Source: a virus. Taken from it: a DNA stretch of 64,000 nt. The translations under genes and the position numbers were made by a program. The stretch spans positions 1 to 64,000 of IMG/VR virus record IMGVR_UViG_3300008267_000011; one strand, 5' to 3'. The notes beneath the pieces are model-generated. The model worked only from the letters and a program-made list of their open reading frames with translations, was not told the origin of the DNA and made no database searches. Of this stretch, positions 16,485 to 27,147 are shown in pieces; the first letter of the stretch is position 1; every line of letters starts with the position of its first letter.

Positions 16485-19400
16485 ATGGTCGACCCAACTG
16501 TTTACAGATACCTCAAGGACGCAACATCCCAGACTCCAGCAACAAAGCTGGTTGTAGACTTACAAGATGGGGTTAGTACTACAATGTCCGGTAGCATTAC
16601 TAGCGCTTTAGTTGAACGCTCAACGTTTGATGAAAACTTAACGCAGTATGCTTTGTATCCGTATGAGCTTAATCTACCGCCAATAATAGTAGACCCAATA
16701 TTAGAAGCTAGCGAACCTAAAATATACAACTCTGTTAACTGGGTAGATGGCCAAAAAGCCCTATATCAAAATGACGACGGAGCTGTGATAGTAGCAAAAG
16801 GGACAGCAATAGTACTAAGAGTAAATGCTCAACAACCAGATACACTTAACGTAGAAAATGGCATTCCAACAACCCTACAAGACAGTGAGAGGTTAAATTA
16901 TACATGGACTTTCAATGGAGTTGAGATACCTACAGACGTTGATGAAGGTATTGACGGACTGGTAGTTGATGGCAATGCATTGACGATTGAGAGCCTACGA
17001 CCTACTTTAGCAGGCACATATGTATGTGCAATTGCAAACGACTCTGGTGTAACTTCTACCAATCCAATATTACTACAAGTATTTGATCCATACTCGCAAC
17101 AAACAGATTTTTTTCGTAAAAATATAGTTGTAAACCCAACGCTCACAGACGGAACCAGCGGATGGACTAATGCAATTGGTGAAATTCTAAAAAGACCACT
17201 AATCACCCCGCAAACTCCAAAAGATTTACAACACATAATTGACCTAAAGAAGATAACAAACATCAGTAACACAGGATTTGCCCCAGAAATGTTTGAGCCT
17301 CAAATCGATACGGTGGATTATGTGGGAATCGATAGGCTAGATGATGGGACTCCGTATACCCTTGAGCCATTGCGTACTGGACAAGGAGGTTACGTAACTC
17401 GCAACTATCTCACCTACGGTGCAGCTGACGGAAAAAAAGTTGTAGTAGCATATCAAGATTTAGACCTATCAACAATACAAGATCACATTGCAGGAAAGAT
17501 TTGGGGCATTGACGGTGTAAAGGCGTACTTTGCGTGCTATCTAGGCAACAGCGTATCAAGCACAATACCAACAGAAGATGTACTGACTACCGAAGAACGT
17601 GGTAATAGTGGCAACTACTACACAGGAGCTCCTAGACTAACGCTAGAAAACATGTTGTTATCAGGTCTTCCTTTTGTAGATGAAACACTCACCGTATATA
17701 TTCAAGAGTATTACGACAATGAGCTATTAGCTAGTACAATTTACGATCCACGAACAGGGCAAAAAACACAAACAACTTCAGCAAACGTCGTAGACCCAAT
17801 AACCGAGGTAGTAAGGAATCTCGATACACAACCCGCAGCTACAGCAGATGGATTTGTAGTAGCATCAGCACAGGACCCTGTTGCTAAGATAGCAAAGACG
17901 TTCAAACAACTTTACGGTAATGAGAGTAGGTATTACACCAACGGTCAAGTTGTTAAGCAACGTGAGTTGGTATTCGATAAGCTTAACTCTCGTACAAACA
18001 AAGTGCGTATTAGTTTGAAATTTGAGCTCAACACAATTAGATTTGAAGAGACGGAACAAACAGCAATTGACTCAAGTCGTCTATTGGAGATGGTATCGTA
18101 TGAGAGGGTGTATAAGAAAGGGTTAATTGAGAGAGGGGATTATGCATTAGCTAAAATTAGAACCAAAAGTGGGTATGATGCAAATACAACAATAACTAAG
18201 GCTTTTTTAGACGCAAGTCTGTCTAGAGTAATGGCGACTGCTTTTACTTTTGTTACAAATCCAATTGTATCAAATGATGGCTTAACAAAGGGAAATAGCC
18301 TTTTTGCAAACAACATTAAGAGAGTGCGTCAGCAGATGGACTATGACACAAGAGCAACACTCCTAGGCTCAATATTTCAGTACAACACCAGCTTTTTATC
18401 AAAATACTTAGGTAATACAAAAAAGCCTAGAGCTATTACCTATGAAGCTGCTGTAAACTTATTACCACTAAACCGATCGATCCCATCGTGGGTATCGCCT
18501 ACTGATTGGAGAAATGCTACTCAACAGTGGGAAGCGCAGATAAACGTACTAGAGACAGATTTGACTACAGGTCAGACATCTCCTTCAACAGACAGCTATT
18601 TTACAGCCTTTGAGCAACCTATAGAAAACTTAAATAGCCGCTACTATAATCAACTCAATAGCGACATAACCGTAAGTTTAGCAAATCCATCATCCCAATT
18701 TAAAAGAAAGGGGATTACAAAAACAACACCACAACCCTTAACAATCCGAGATGTCGCAATATCAGACTCTGGCTCCGTAGCTAATTACTTGACAAATGCG
18801 GCAAACAGGCAAGTATCACAAACTACGTTAGATTTAAGAAAGTGGATACAATCCGATTACTACAATCAAATATCAAATACGTTAAATGATAATAGACGGC
18901 TACCACTTGCAAATACACTCAAAGTGACCTTCGACTTACTTCATTGGAAGAGTGGTACCCTAACCAAGATTGCTAGCACTACAAAAACCTTCATGGCTGG
19001 AAAGCAGATTAAGCTGACCTTTGCAGACTTTATACCGGAAAACGCTCAACAGTCATCGTACGAGTTTGCAGCAAAGTCTTTTACTGGTGCACGAAACGTA
19101 TACGTTGTTCCTACAGCAATAGAGCAGGTATTTCAAGTCCCAGTTTGGAACCTGGAAGATCACGAGATAGCTATTCCAAACCTAAAGGATAAGATAATTG
19201 TACTGATTGACGGTAGTGGGCTTAGTGAATACTATAAAGATGCTCTAAAGGACTTTGCAGATGAGATAGATGGCAGTGCGTATGCTGAGGTGGGAACCAT
19301 TCGTACTATGATCAATAAAGTGCAAAACTGGTCCACAGACATAGGAACGACAATTCTTGACGACATCCTACAAAAACTTACAGATCTCAAAAACAACGAA

Positions 19401-19574
19401 GGATATCAACCAGCCCCTCCAGGATATGTGACAGTTCAGGAACCAGGAGACAATATTATAGACTACATCCAAGTCATTGCAAACACACCAGTCACAGGGT
19501 TATTGGATATTGTAAACGATAGTAGCAACGGAGATGTATTTATGTATAACTACAAATTAACAAGTACATTGTGA
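16485..19574 (+). CDS. Large tail protein with Ig-like domain (1029 aa)
   Basis: Residues about 104-200 form an I-set-like immunoglobulin domain: core Trp in YTWTFNGVEIP and the LAGTYVCAIANDSG hallmark near 175-188. A jelly-roll-type opening follows (NIVVNPTLTDGTSGW). A segment DLSTIQDHIAGKIWGIDGVK recurs in altered form in the next gene. The C-terminal half is mixed. Phage Ig domains bind weakly to surface carbohydrates, and proteins of this type sit on the baseplate or tail periphery. It overlaps the following paralogue by four bases (GTGA). Confidence 0.75.
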   Translation: MVDPTVYRYLKDATSQTPATKLVVDLQDGVSTTMSGSITSALVERSTFDENLTQYALYPYELNLPPIIVDPILEASEPKIYNSVNWVDGQKALYQNDDGAVIVAKGTAIVLRVNAQQPDTLNVENGIPTTLQDSERLNYTWTFNGVEIPTDVDEGIDGLVVDGNALTIESLRPTLAGTYVCAIANDSGVTSTNPILLQVFDPYSQQTDFFRKNIVVNPTLTDGTSGWTNAIGEILKRPLITPQTPKDLQHIIDLKKITNISNTGFAPEMFEPQIDTVDYVGIDRLDDGTPYTLEPLRTGQGGYVTRNYLTYGAADGKKVVVAYQDLDLSTIQDHIAGKIWGIDGVKAYFACYLGNSVSSTIPTEDVLTTEERGNSGNYYTGAPRLTLENMLLSGLPFVDETLTVYIQEYYDNELLASTIYDPRTGQKTQTTSANVVDPITEVVRNLDTQPAATADGFVVASAQDPVAKIAKTFKQLYGNESRYYTNGQVVKQRELVFDKLNSRTNKVRISLKFELNTIRFEETEQTAIDSSRLLEMVSYERVYKKGLIERGDYALAKIRTKSGYDANTTITKAFLDASLSRVMATAFTFVTNPIVSNDGLTKGNSLFANNIKRVRQQMDYDTRATLLGSIFQYNTSFLSKYLGNTKKPRAITYEAAVNLLPLNRSIPSWVSPTDWRNATQQWEAQINVLETDLTTGQTSPSTDSYFTAFEQPIENLNSRYYNQLNSDITVSLANPSSQFKRKGITKTTPQPLTIRDVAISDSGSVANYLTNAANRQVSQTTLDLRKWIQSDYYNQISNTLNDNRRLPLANTLKVTFDLLHWKSGTLTKIASTTKTFMAGKQIKLTFADFIPENAQQSSYEFAAKSFTGARNVYVVPTAIEQVFQVPVWNLEDHEIAIPNLKDKIIVLIDGSGLSEYYKDALKDFADEIDGSAYAEVGTIRTMINKVQNWSTDIGTTILDDILQKLTDLKNNEGYQPAPPGYVTVQEPGDNIIDYIQVIANTPVTGLLDIVNDSSNGDVFMYNYKLTSTL

Positions 19575-21706
19575 TAAAGCAGTATGAAATAAGCACACAA
19601 AAGACGTTACTACGAGGTACGGACGAAGAAAACTTTCAACTCAAGCGAAAGCGTCAACAACTACCTATAATTATAGGTCAGCCAGTAGATAACGTTTTCC
19701 AGTTTAAGTATATAAAAAACAACATTCCCGGAAAGGTAACAGCGGTAAATAACGTAGTATCGTTGGTAGTTGGAATTGGTTTTACTATAAACGTATTAGC
19801 ATTAGATCCATCAAACACAGAGGATCCTACCGTTGTAAGTGATTTGAGGTACGTTTGGAAGTATAATGGAGGTGAGATCTTTGTAGCAAATAATGTGGGT
19901 AATGGTAAGGGAACGAGCTCGCTAAGATTTACAGACGAGCAATCCCGCGTAGGCTTGACTGGGGAGTATGTTTGTGAGGTTACAAATCAATACGGCACAA
20001 CAACAACAGCAGCATTTACACTAGAGATTGTGGATGCGACTAGATATCCCCTCTACTACAGAAACTTAATAACAAATGGATGTGGCGAAGCAGGTACAGA
20101 CGGTTGGACAGCTGATGATAAAATTACCGTAAGTGAGTTCAACCAAAACACCACATACTTCAACAACTTTGGCACAATTGAAAGATTAATAACGACAAAG
20201 GATGCGCAAGACAACTACATAGAAATACAACCAGCAGTGCCATTCAAATTCACAAAAGATGCAAACTGGGCGAATCTTGAGAGATATTTTCAAGATATAA
20301 ACTTTGCTAACGCAGATGGGGCATTTTTGTGGAAAAATCTGAAACCAAGTTTAATACAAAACGAGCATCCTTATGAGGAGTTTGCAAGTTTTTTTCCATC
20401 AATGAAGTATGTTGATGAGTATAACAAAAACGAAAACAAGAATGGGTTGCAAAGCGCTTTTAAAGTTTCTCCAACCTATTTTACTCGCGAAGCAATGGGA
20501 TTTGAAAAAGATGGAGAACCTCAAACAGTTCAACTAACGCAAACCATTGATTTATCCGATTACAAGAATCACATCGATGGTCGAGTTGTGGGAATAGATA
20601 ATATTGTCGGTAGGTTTTTTTGCTACATAGGCGCTGGTTTAGATAAGTATGAGTATGAGATTATTACATCGACAAACAACGAAGAGAATCAAGTACCAGC
20701 AGATCCAGATCTATTTAACTTAGCATACAATTCAATACCACCAGGATTAGGTTCATTCTTAGACCGATACGTACTAGCCAAGGAAGCGTACATTAATGCA
20801 GGAGGAACCTTTATCAGCAGCATAGTATCGGCAGTTGATGGACAAATTCCTCGATACAATACATTTGTAATGAGTGCAAAATCGTTGGAGCTGTTTGCAA
20901 ATGATCAATCGTTTCCTAAGTTAGTGGCATCAAATGTGACTCGAATCAACTTAATACCAAAGACACACAATACGGCAAACATAAAGATAACGGCTATAAG
21001 AGAGAATCAACCACCAGTAGAGTTGTCAAACCTACAAGGACCAAGCGAAAATGACCTATTTGCTACCAAAGAACTAGCTTTCCTATCGCACTATCTACAA
21101 CGATTATTTGCCAATACTGCAACCCTCTCACAAAAAACTCCAATATACTACCAAGATAAAAAAATATGCGAAGTAGGGCCTGGATCGGAACAAGCAAATG
21201 TAGACTATATCACAAGTAGAGTAGCTCAATACGATCAATCGTATTATGGACTGCAAAACACTCCTAAGGAAGTCTTATCGGATACAGGCGTACAAGCTTT
21301 CTTTGCAGTTGGAAGTGGTTTTAGCATACCTAAAGGTACAAGGAGTTTGCAAGTTAGTGTAACTATGAACCACAACTCTCGTGCATACTTTAACGCAAGT
21401 CCTCAAAACGGAGGAGCAGTCACATGGAACCAAGACACTCTGTACGCGGAGCATCTTGATGAAGTTAACGTAAATGGGGCCTTTTACAAAGCTAACAGTC
21501 CAAAAATCGCAGTAACCCAAATGAAGCTATCGCTATATGATAACGAATACGGCCGTATTGAAACACAACCGACGTTCTTTATACCAGAAAACAGCATTAT
21601 TTCAAATCGTCGTGAAACTCTACGTACTGTTAATTTAGATGATTCAATTCCCAACCAACCAAGTTACTTTATCACACCGGTACCGGACTCCTATTTTAAA
21701 AGCTAA
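19571..21706 (+). CDS. Second Ig-domain tail protein, paralogue of the preceding gene (711 aa)
   Basis: It starts with GTG overlapping the upstream stop. Residues about 60-155 are an Ig-like domain (YVWKYNGGEIF; LTGEYVCEVTNQYGTTTTAA). A jelly-roll start follows (RNLITNGCGEAGTDGWTADD), then DLSDYKNHIDGRVVGIDNIV. The same three elements occur in the same order in the 1029-residue neighbour, so the pair arose by duplication. The role is probably a peripheral baseplate or fibre-anchoring protein. A candidate late promoter follows the gene. Confidence 0.75.
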   Translation: MIKQYEISTQKTLLRGTDEENFQLKRKRQQLPIIIGQPVDNVFQFKYIKNNIPGKVTAVNNVVSLVVGIGFTINVLALDPSNTEDPTVVSDLRYVWKYNGGEIFVANNVGNGKGTSSLRFTDEQSRVGLTGEYVCEVTNQYGTTTTAAFTLEIVDATRYPLYYRNLITNGCGEAGTDGWTADDKITVSEFNQNTTYFNNFGTIERLITTKDAQDNYIEIQPAVPFKFTKDANWANLERYFQDINFANADGAFLWKNLKPSLIQNEHPYEEFASFFPSMKYVDEYNKNENKNGLQSAFKVSPTYFTREAMGFEKDGEPQTVQLTQTIDLSDYKNHIDGRVVGIDNIVGRFFCYIGAGLDKYEYEIITSTNNEENQVPADPDLFNLAYNSIPPGLGSFLDRYVLAKEAYINAGGTFISSIVSAVDGQIPRYNTFVMSAKSLELFANDQSFPKLVASNVTRINLIPKTHNTANIKITAIRENQPPVELSNLQGPSENDLFATKELAFLSHYLQRLFANTATLSQKTPIYYQDKKICEVGPGSEQANVDYITSRVAQYDQSYYGLQNTPKEVLSDTGVQAFFAVGSGFSIPKGTRSLQVSVTMNHNSRAYFNASPQNGGAVTWNQDTLYAEHLDEVNVNGAFYKANSPKIAVTQMKLSLYDNEYGRIETQPTFFIPENSIISNRRETLRTVNLDDSIPNQPSYFITPVPDSYFKS

Positions 21707-21745
21707 TAAGTGGATTCAAGAAATATCTAGAAAGTAACTTAGCTA

Positions 21746-21752
21746 TATTTAT
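21746..21752 (+). promoter_or_regulatory. Candidate late promoter TATTTAT
   Basis: The heptamer ends 5 bases before the ATG at 21758. A transcript starting a few bases downstream would be almost leaderless. Confidence 0.6.
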
Positions 21753-21757
21753 ATTCA

Positions 21758-24700
21758 ATGGCAAAGAAACCGACTGATAAGCAAGTATCGTTTTTACAAG
21801 AAAAACCTAGCAAGGTTAGTACTACAATGGCAAAGCCTTTAGCATTGCCAAACCTAGTCGTATCACCACAGGGATATGGTACCTACAAACTAAAGCAACC
21901 GTTTGACTACCCAATAGACGATGTTGTACTGAATGTTTATGGTCGTAATGGGCAGTTGCTTGAAACCTTACCGACACCAAATGGACCTGCAATAGACTTT
22001 GCAGTAGAAAATGGTGCTATTGCAATTGATCTTGAGCAACAGCTAAAAAACTACAACTACCTAGCAGGAGAATTTACAGTAGAGCTAGTTGCAATTAGAA
22101 ATTACTTAGGAGCAGCTCAAGGAGCTAAATTGCAGATCCAAGAAATTTCAAACGATCGACAAGAAATTAGAGCTGTACCAGCACTAATCGACATAAATGC
22201 ACAAGGAAAGTCTGCAAACAGTGATGTAATATTTCAAGACTTCTTCTCAACTGGATTTTTTGAATTAGATAAGCTTAGCATACTACCAAACCTAAGAGTG
22301 TATTGGACGCAACAAGATTCGGTGAAGGTATTCGACTATATTCAAGATAAGTTTACAATCCAAGTAGCTCCGTATAGTATAATATTCAAGCTCATTGAGC
22401 CATTACCTAATGTCCTATCTGTGGACGACTTCATATGGGTAACTCAAAACATAAGCGAACCTATTACAGAAAATGTCATAGTAATACCGCAATCGGAGGT
22501 AAAACAGAGAAAGCGTATTGCTGGACCTAACTTTGATGTAAACGCTAAGAGATCGTTACAACAGTCAACTGGATACAAGAACTGGGATAGTATTCTTACT
22601 TACGCAAGTTCGAGCATAATCGATACAGCATATTCGCAATCTATGGTAGAGGGTATAGCTCTTAACGTGGATTACACGCGATTTGAAAACTTTGTTCACT
22701 TTGGAAGTGCTTACAATCGATTATTCAACTTCACAGAGAAAATTAAGAAGATTGAATACTACCAAAGTATAATTGACTCCGTCAGTACAGACCTAACTGG
22801 ATTAGCAAACAGCGACCTAACATCCAGCCTATACTACGTTACACAAAAACAGACGTATCGAGCTAAGATAGACACAATTAAAGGAGCGTTTGATGGATTT
22901 GAACGCTACCTGTACCACGAGTCGTCAAGCTACGTATCAAATAGTTTTGGTGAGTTTTTAGATATGGCTTGGCCAAAGTCTACCTCAACAAAACCTTACA
23001 CGCTTTATGGATCAAATACGGTTCAAGTAGAGAATTGGCTGACAGGCATTTATGAGTCGGCAAGTGTATACGATCAAAACAATCCACACAAATTATCATC
23101 GTTAGTGCCAAGTCACATCTTAGAGGATGAGTCCAACGAGACTGCGTTAGTTTTAGTGGATATGATAGGTCACTTTTTTGATGTGCAATATGGGTACGTC
23201 GATCACTTTACAAAGATATATAATCGAAACCAAAACTTAACAGAAGGCTTTGCAAAGGACTTAGTGTATCACGTAGCTCAAAGCTTGGGAGCGGATTTTG
23301 ATAATGGTCAATCATTCAACGACCTATGGACGTACACTCTAGGATTCAACTCATCAGGAAGCTACGACAACGAATTAAAACTATCAGCAGAAGATCGTAC
23401 TCGAGAGGTGTGGAAGCGTATTGTTAACAACCTTCCGTACTTAATGAGAACGAGAGGTACGGAGAGAGGATTAAGAGCGTTAATAAACTGCTTTGGTTTG
23501 CCATCTACGATTCTACGAATAAGAGAATTTGGAGGACCTGAACCTGACTTTGATACAAGTTCTACTTACAACCATGATAGGTTTTATTATGCATTAAACG
23601 TTGGAGCTGGTGATACGACTACATCGGGATCGTACATTGCAGTGCCTTGGCTATCAAGCGGATCTACAAATGCACCAGTGGGACTAGAACTGCGTTTCAA
23701 AGCCGCACCGTTTTCTGGCAGCGTTCGACGGTACAACTTAGCAGCATGGTATAGTGGTTCTGTAGGACCAGACTGGGACCCAGCAGGCACCTTTCAGAAT
23801 GCATATGGTACTAATCTAACTAATCCGTATGGTACACTAGACGTCGGTAGAGATAGTGGTGGTGACTTTGTTGAGTATATTGGAGGAACCGGCCAAGATT
23901 ACATAGTTACATCTCAATCATTAAAACTATACATACCAACATCATCAAATAGCCAAACGTTATTTGATGGAGATTGGATTACATTGTATTTGCGAAGAAC
24001 GGGAAGTGCGGTGTTAGGAGTGGGAGTGACTGGTAGTTATGAAATATATGCTGGTAAAAAGACATCCTATAGCGAAACACCACTAGTATATAGTGCTAGC
24101 GTACTTTACACAGGATCTTTTAGCGACACGCTTGGTACAGACGGATACCGTAATGCCCGCGCATTTGCCTACTGGGGTTATACCGGATCTCCAAATACTT
24201 TTAGATGGATGCTAATAGGTAGTTCCAGTACACCAGGAGGTTTTGGATCTCAAACAACAGCAAGCTTCAGTGGAAGTATTCAAGAAGTGAGGTTTTGGAA
24301 CCAGTTTGCTGTAGAAGGAACGGTACCATCAACTGGTTCAACGCTTATTCAACCTTTAGGGCTAAACCTAGAGCAAAGTCCTTTTTATGCCCATACACTA
24401 AACCCAACAACAATTGTAGGTGCAAACTACGCAAACCCAAACTGGACTGGTGCAACTAGTAGTTTTAACGATCTCAACTTTAGATTAAATCTAGGAACGG
24501 ATAATAAAAAAACAAATTTAGATACGACAAGATCGTCATCAAGTTATACGAGCTTTATTATATCGGCTAGTGGCATCATTACAGCCAATCAGTTTCTAAC
24601 AAACTACAACACGCCAATGCTGGTGAGTGGTGGATTCGCTACAGCATCTTGGAACACAGCATCAATGTCCCAATCGTCAAATATTGCCGATTACCCATCC

Positions 24701-27115
24701 GGATATGACTTGTACATTGTCAATATGTACAATTTTGGTTTAACTACCAACCAAATGAAATTAGCGCTAGACTTATTTGATGCAGGATACACAGTACATA
24801 CAATTGGAAACGATTCAACAATAGCAAATTTAACTGGATCTGGAGGAACAACTTGGCCGATCTTATCAGGATCAGCAGCCCCAGCCAATTCTTTTAGCTT
24901 TTCTGGTTCTAAGGCAACTGGAACTTACGGAGTTCCTTCAAATCACCCAATTGGATTTGGGTGGTCTAATTGGCCAGACAACGATAATGATAGTGGTAGA
25001 TGGATCGACAAGTTAAACACAAAACCAGGTCCTAATACCTTAGTATATCCATTAGCAGTATCAGGAGGGTTGCAACTAACAACAACCCCAGAAACAAATA
25101 CAACTGCGCACATGCTTGGGTTTTATGCAGTTAACGTAAAAACAGGCGGTAGGTGGGTACATACGCAAAATAGAGGATACCCGAGTCTATACTTTAGTTC
25201 ATCGGGAGTAATTCCAAATCAAATTATTAATTTCTTATTGAAGAGACCTGATTCGGAGTACATATCAGGATCGCAACCAAATCAAAATTCCAACTGGGCA
25301 GCCCCAACTGCTTTTATTGGGTTTAATGCAAACACAAGCTCGTATTGGACGCCAATAGCAGAATCAAACTATACGCCATGGCCAGATATTGCAGGAAATC
25401 GTCAAATTAGCAACAAGATAAGAGTAGATGAGACGTATTTGCCAAGCGACCAACTATACTGGAATGTAAAAACGGAAAAGGGATTGCAAGATTCTCAACC
25501 AACAGACAGTCCAAAATTAGGAGTTTATCTATCAACAGCCGATCAAGTAAATGAGGACATTGCTGAGCAATTTGGAGGCATCCACTTAGACGATTACATT
25601 GGAAGTTATGCTGATATCTACGAATCTTCTTACGACTCATTGGAAGATGTCCAACGTGAGTATTTTAAAAAGTATGGGTGGAGAGAGGGAGCAAGGTTCA
25701 ACTCACAAACCTATATCAGATTGTTAAGCAACTTTGACGGAGCTCTATTCAGCTTAGTAAAACAATTTGTACCTTACAGAGCAAACTTGCAAACTGGATT
25801 GGTAGTAGAACCTCACGTTTTGCACCGTCCAAAGATTGCAACCAAAAAGCCAACAATCGAAGACCTTTCTTACGAAAGTGCAATCAACATACCCGATCAG
25901 ACGCAGACACCGGGAGGAGAGGTGCAAGATGCTGCAGGAGGAGGACAAGCTAACTATGTTTGGGATGCGGAAATAGACCAACAATACGTTACACCAGTTG
26001 GCGATTATTTTTTACAAGCAGAAGGATCTGTAAGCACTGAAACTACTTTAACGGTAGGAGGTTTGCAAAACGAATTCAATAACAGTCAAGTAGGAGAGCA
26101 AAGGTCAACAGGAGGATCATTATATAGCACAGTACGTGCTGATGAGACGTCTTATGGACGACCAAAGATTGAAGGATCGCAATATGACTTCTACAATTGG
26201 TATAAGACTGGTTCTGGTGATCAAGATTGGACTTATAGCAGAGCTAATTCTAGAGATTACTGGGATCCAATTCAAACAACCGTTCTAGATAGTAGAAAGT
26301 CTGAGACTATGTTAATAGCGGACGCTGGCGTATCTTACAATGGAACGGATATCTACGCAAGTAAAGGAAATTTCTCAGATAACCCACCCAGCATATACAT
26401 ACTAGATAGTGGTTACGTCCAAGACGTTAATGAGGATCCGTCTACAGGCAACAGTATCGTAGGTACCTTAGGATTGAGGGTATTGACGACTTCTCAATCA
26501 ATATCAACTTACTCCAACGCCAATCATTACTGGAGATTGGATACAGGAAATACGCTAACCTACCGAATAGGAGCAACCAGCGCAGCGGTAATATCGACCG
26601 GATCTGCTTGGTTTAATGCCTTCACAACAAGAAACAATCAGGCGGATTACAGTACGGTTGCGTTTAGCTACAAAGCTACCACAGTAGTGCAAAGTGCAAC
26701 AATGTCTGTATGGTTTGGAACATCAGGATCGACGACAACCCCAGAACTAACGCGATCTTTTACAACAACAACAACTACCTCCATCCCTACGCAAACTATC
26801 GTAGGTCCACGAGCAAATTCAGACCTATATGTCGAAATTCGAGCCAGCGGAAGCTTTACTAATGGTGGATTTGCAATCGATGATCTAGTTGTCAAGCATT
26901 TTCAATACGCACCGGTACAAGATTACCACTGCGGCGACAATGCAGCCACTGGACAAAAGAACCAAAAGTACAACGGATCAAAATTAATAAGCACAGATTG
27001 GAATGAAGATAGTTCAGATACAATTGACGGAGGACCGGTGATATCTATTATAGAAGGACCATCTCCAGTGATAGCTGTTAATCCAAATACAAATGGAACC
27101 TTTACTTTTAGATAA
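21758..27115 (+). CDS. Giant modular tail/adhesion protein (1785 aa)
   Basis: It is the largest gene in the window. The N-terminal 150 residues are beta-rich, and about 250-600 are mixed. Residues about 625-850 look like a LamG/concanavalin-type sandwich (GLELRFKAAPFSGS to SGSIQEVRFWNQF). Residues about 930-1180 hold an alpha/beta insert (YDLYIVNMYNFGLTTNQMKL) framed by Ser/Thr-rich sequence. About 1270-1360 is a Tyr-rich block (REYFKKYGWREGARFNSQTY). The end carries a jelly-roll finishing GGFAIDDLVVKHFQ. The N- and C-terminal parts look scaffold-like and the LamG and jelly-roll modules glycan-binding. By position it may play the role of T4 gp7/gp10 plus receptor binding. Confidence 0.7.
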   Translation: MAKKPTDKQVSFLQEKPSKVSTTMAKPLALPNLVVSPQGYGTYKLKQPFDYPIDDVVLNVYGRNGQLLETLPTPNGPAIDFAVENGAIAIDLEQQLKNYNYLAGEFTVELVAIRNYLGAAQGAKLQIQEISNDRQEIRAVPALIDINAQGKSANSDVIFQDFFSTGFFELDKLSILPNLRVYWTQQDSVKVFDYIQDKFTIQVAPYSIIFKLIEPLPNVLSVDDFIWVTQNISEPITENVIVIPQSEVKQRKRIAGPNFDVNAKRSLQQSTGYKNWDSILTYASSSIIDTAYSQSMVEGIALNVDYTRFENFVHFGSAYNRLFNFTEKIKKIEYYQSIIDSVSTDLTGLANSDLTSSLYYVTQKQTYRAKIDTIKGAFDGFERYLYHESSSYVSNSFGEFLDMAWPKSTSTKPYTLYGSNTVQVENWLTGIYESASVYDQNNPHKLSSLVPSHILEDESNETALVLVDMIGHFFDVQYGYVDHFTKIYNRNQNLTEGFAKDLVYHVAQSLGADFDNGQSFNDLWTYTLGFNSSGSYDNELKLSAEDRTREVWKRIVNNLPYLMRTRGTERGLRALINCFGLPSTILRIREFGGPEPDFDTSSTYNHDRFYYALNVGAGDTTTSGSYIAVPWLSSGSTNAPVGLELRFKAAPFSGSVRRYNLAAWYSGSVGPDWDPAGTFQNAYGTNLTNPYGTLDVGRDSGGDFVEYIGGTGQDYIVTSQSLKLYIPTSSNSQTLFDGDWITLYLRRTGSAVLGVGVTGSYEIYAGKKTSYSETPLVYSASVLYTGSFSDTLGTDGYRNARAFAYWGYTGSPNTFRWMLIGSSSTPGGFGSQTTASFSGSIQEVRFWNQFAVEGTVPSTGSTLIQPLGLNLEQSPFYAHTLNPTTIVGANYANPNWTGATSSFNDLNFRLNLGTDNKKTNLDTTRSSSSYTSFIISASGIITANQFLTNYNTPMLVSGGFATASWNTASMSQSSNIADYPSGYDLYIVNMYNFGLTTNQMKLALDLFDAGYTVHTIGNDSTIANLTGSGGTTWPILSGSAAPANSFSFSGSKATGTYGVPSNHPIGFGWSNWPDNDNDSGRWIDKLNTKPGPNTLVYPLAVSGGLQLTTTPETNTTAHMLGFYAVNVKTGGRWVHTQNRGYPSLYFSSSGVIPNQIINFLLKRPDSEYISGSQPNQNSNWAAPTAFIGFNANTSSYWTPIAESNYTPWPDIAGNRQISNKIRVDETYLPSDQLYWNVKTEKGLQDSQPTDSPKLGVYLSTADQVNEDIAEQFGGIHLDDYIGSYADIYESSYDSLEDVQREYFKKYGWREGARFNSQTYIRLLSNFDGALFSLVKQFVPYRANLQTGLVVEPHVLHRPKIATKKPTIEDLSYESAINIPDQTQTPGGEVQDAAGGGQANYVWDAEIDQQYVTPVGDYFLQAEGSVSTETTLTVGGLQNEFNNSQVGEQRSTGGSLYSTVRADETSYGRPKIEGSQYDFYNWYKTGSGDQDWTYSRANSRDYWDPIQTTVLDSRKSETMLIADAGVSYNGTDIYASKGNFSDNPPSIYILDSGYVQDVNEDPSTGNSIVGTLGLRVLTTSQSISTYSNANHYWRLDTGNTLTYRIGATSAAVISTGSAWFNAFTTRNNQADYSTVAFSYKATTVVQSATMSVWFGTSGSTTTPELTRSFTTTTTTSIPTQTIVGPRANSDLYVEIRASGSFTNGGFAIDDLVVKHFQYAPVQDYHCGDNAATGQKNQKYNGSKLISTDWNEDSSDTIDGGPVISIIEGPSPVIAVNPNTNGTFTFR

Positions 27116-27121
27116 TTGACA

Positions 27122-27128
27122 TATTTAT
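27122..27128 (+). promoter_or_regulatory. Candidate late promoter TATTTAT
   Basis: The heptamer ends 19 bases before the ATG at 27148, in a 32-base gap. An A-rich leader (ACAAAACAACTAATACAAA) follows. Confidence 0.6.
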
Positions 27129-27147
27129 ACAAAACAACTAATACAAA

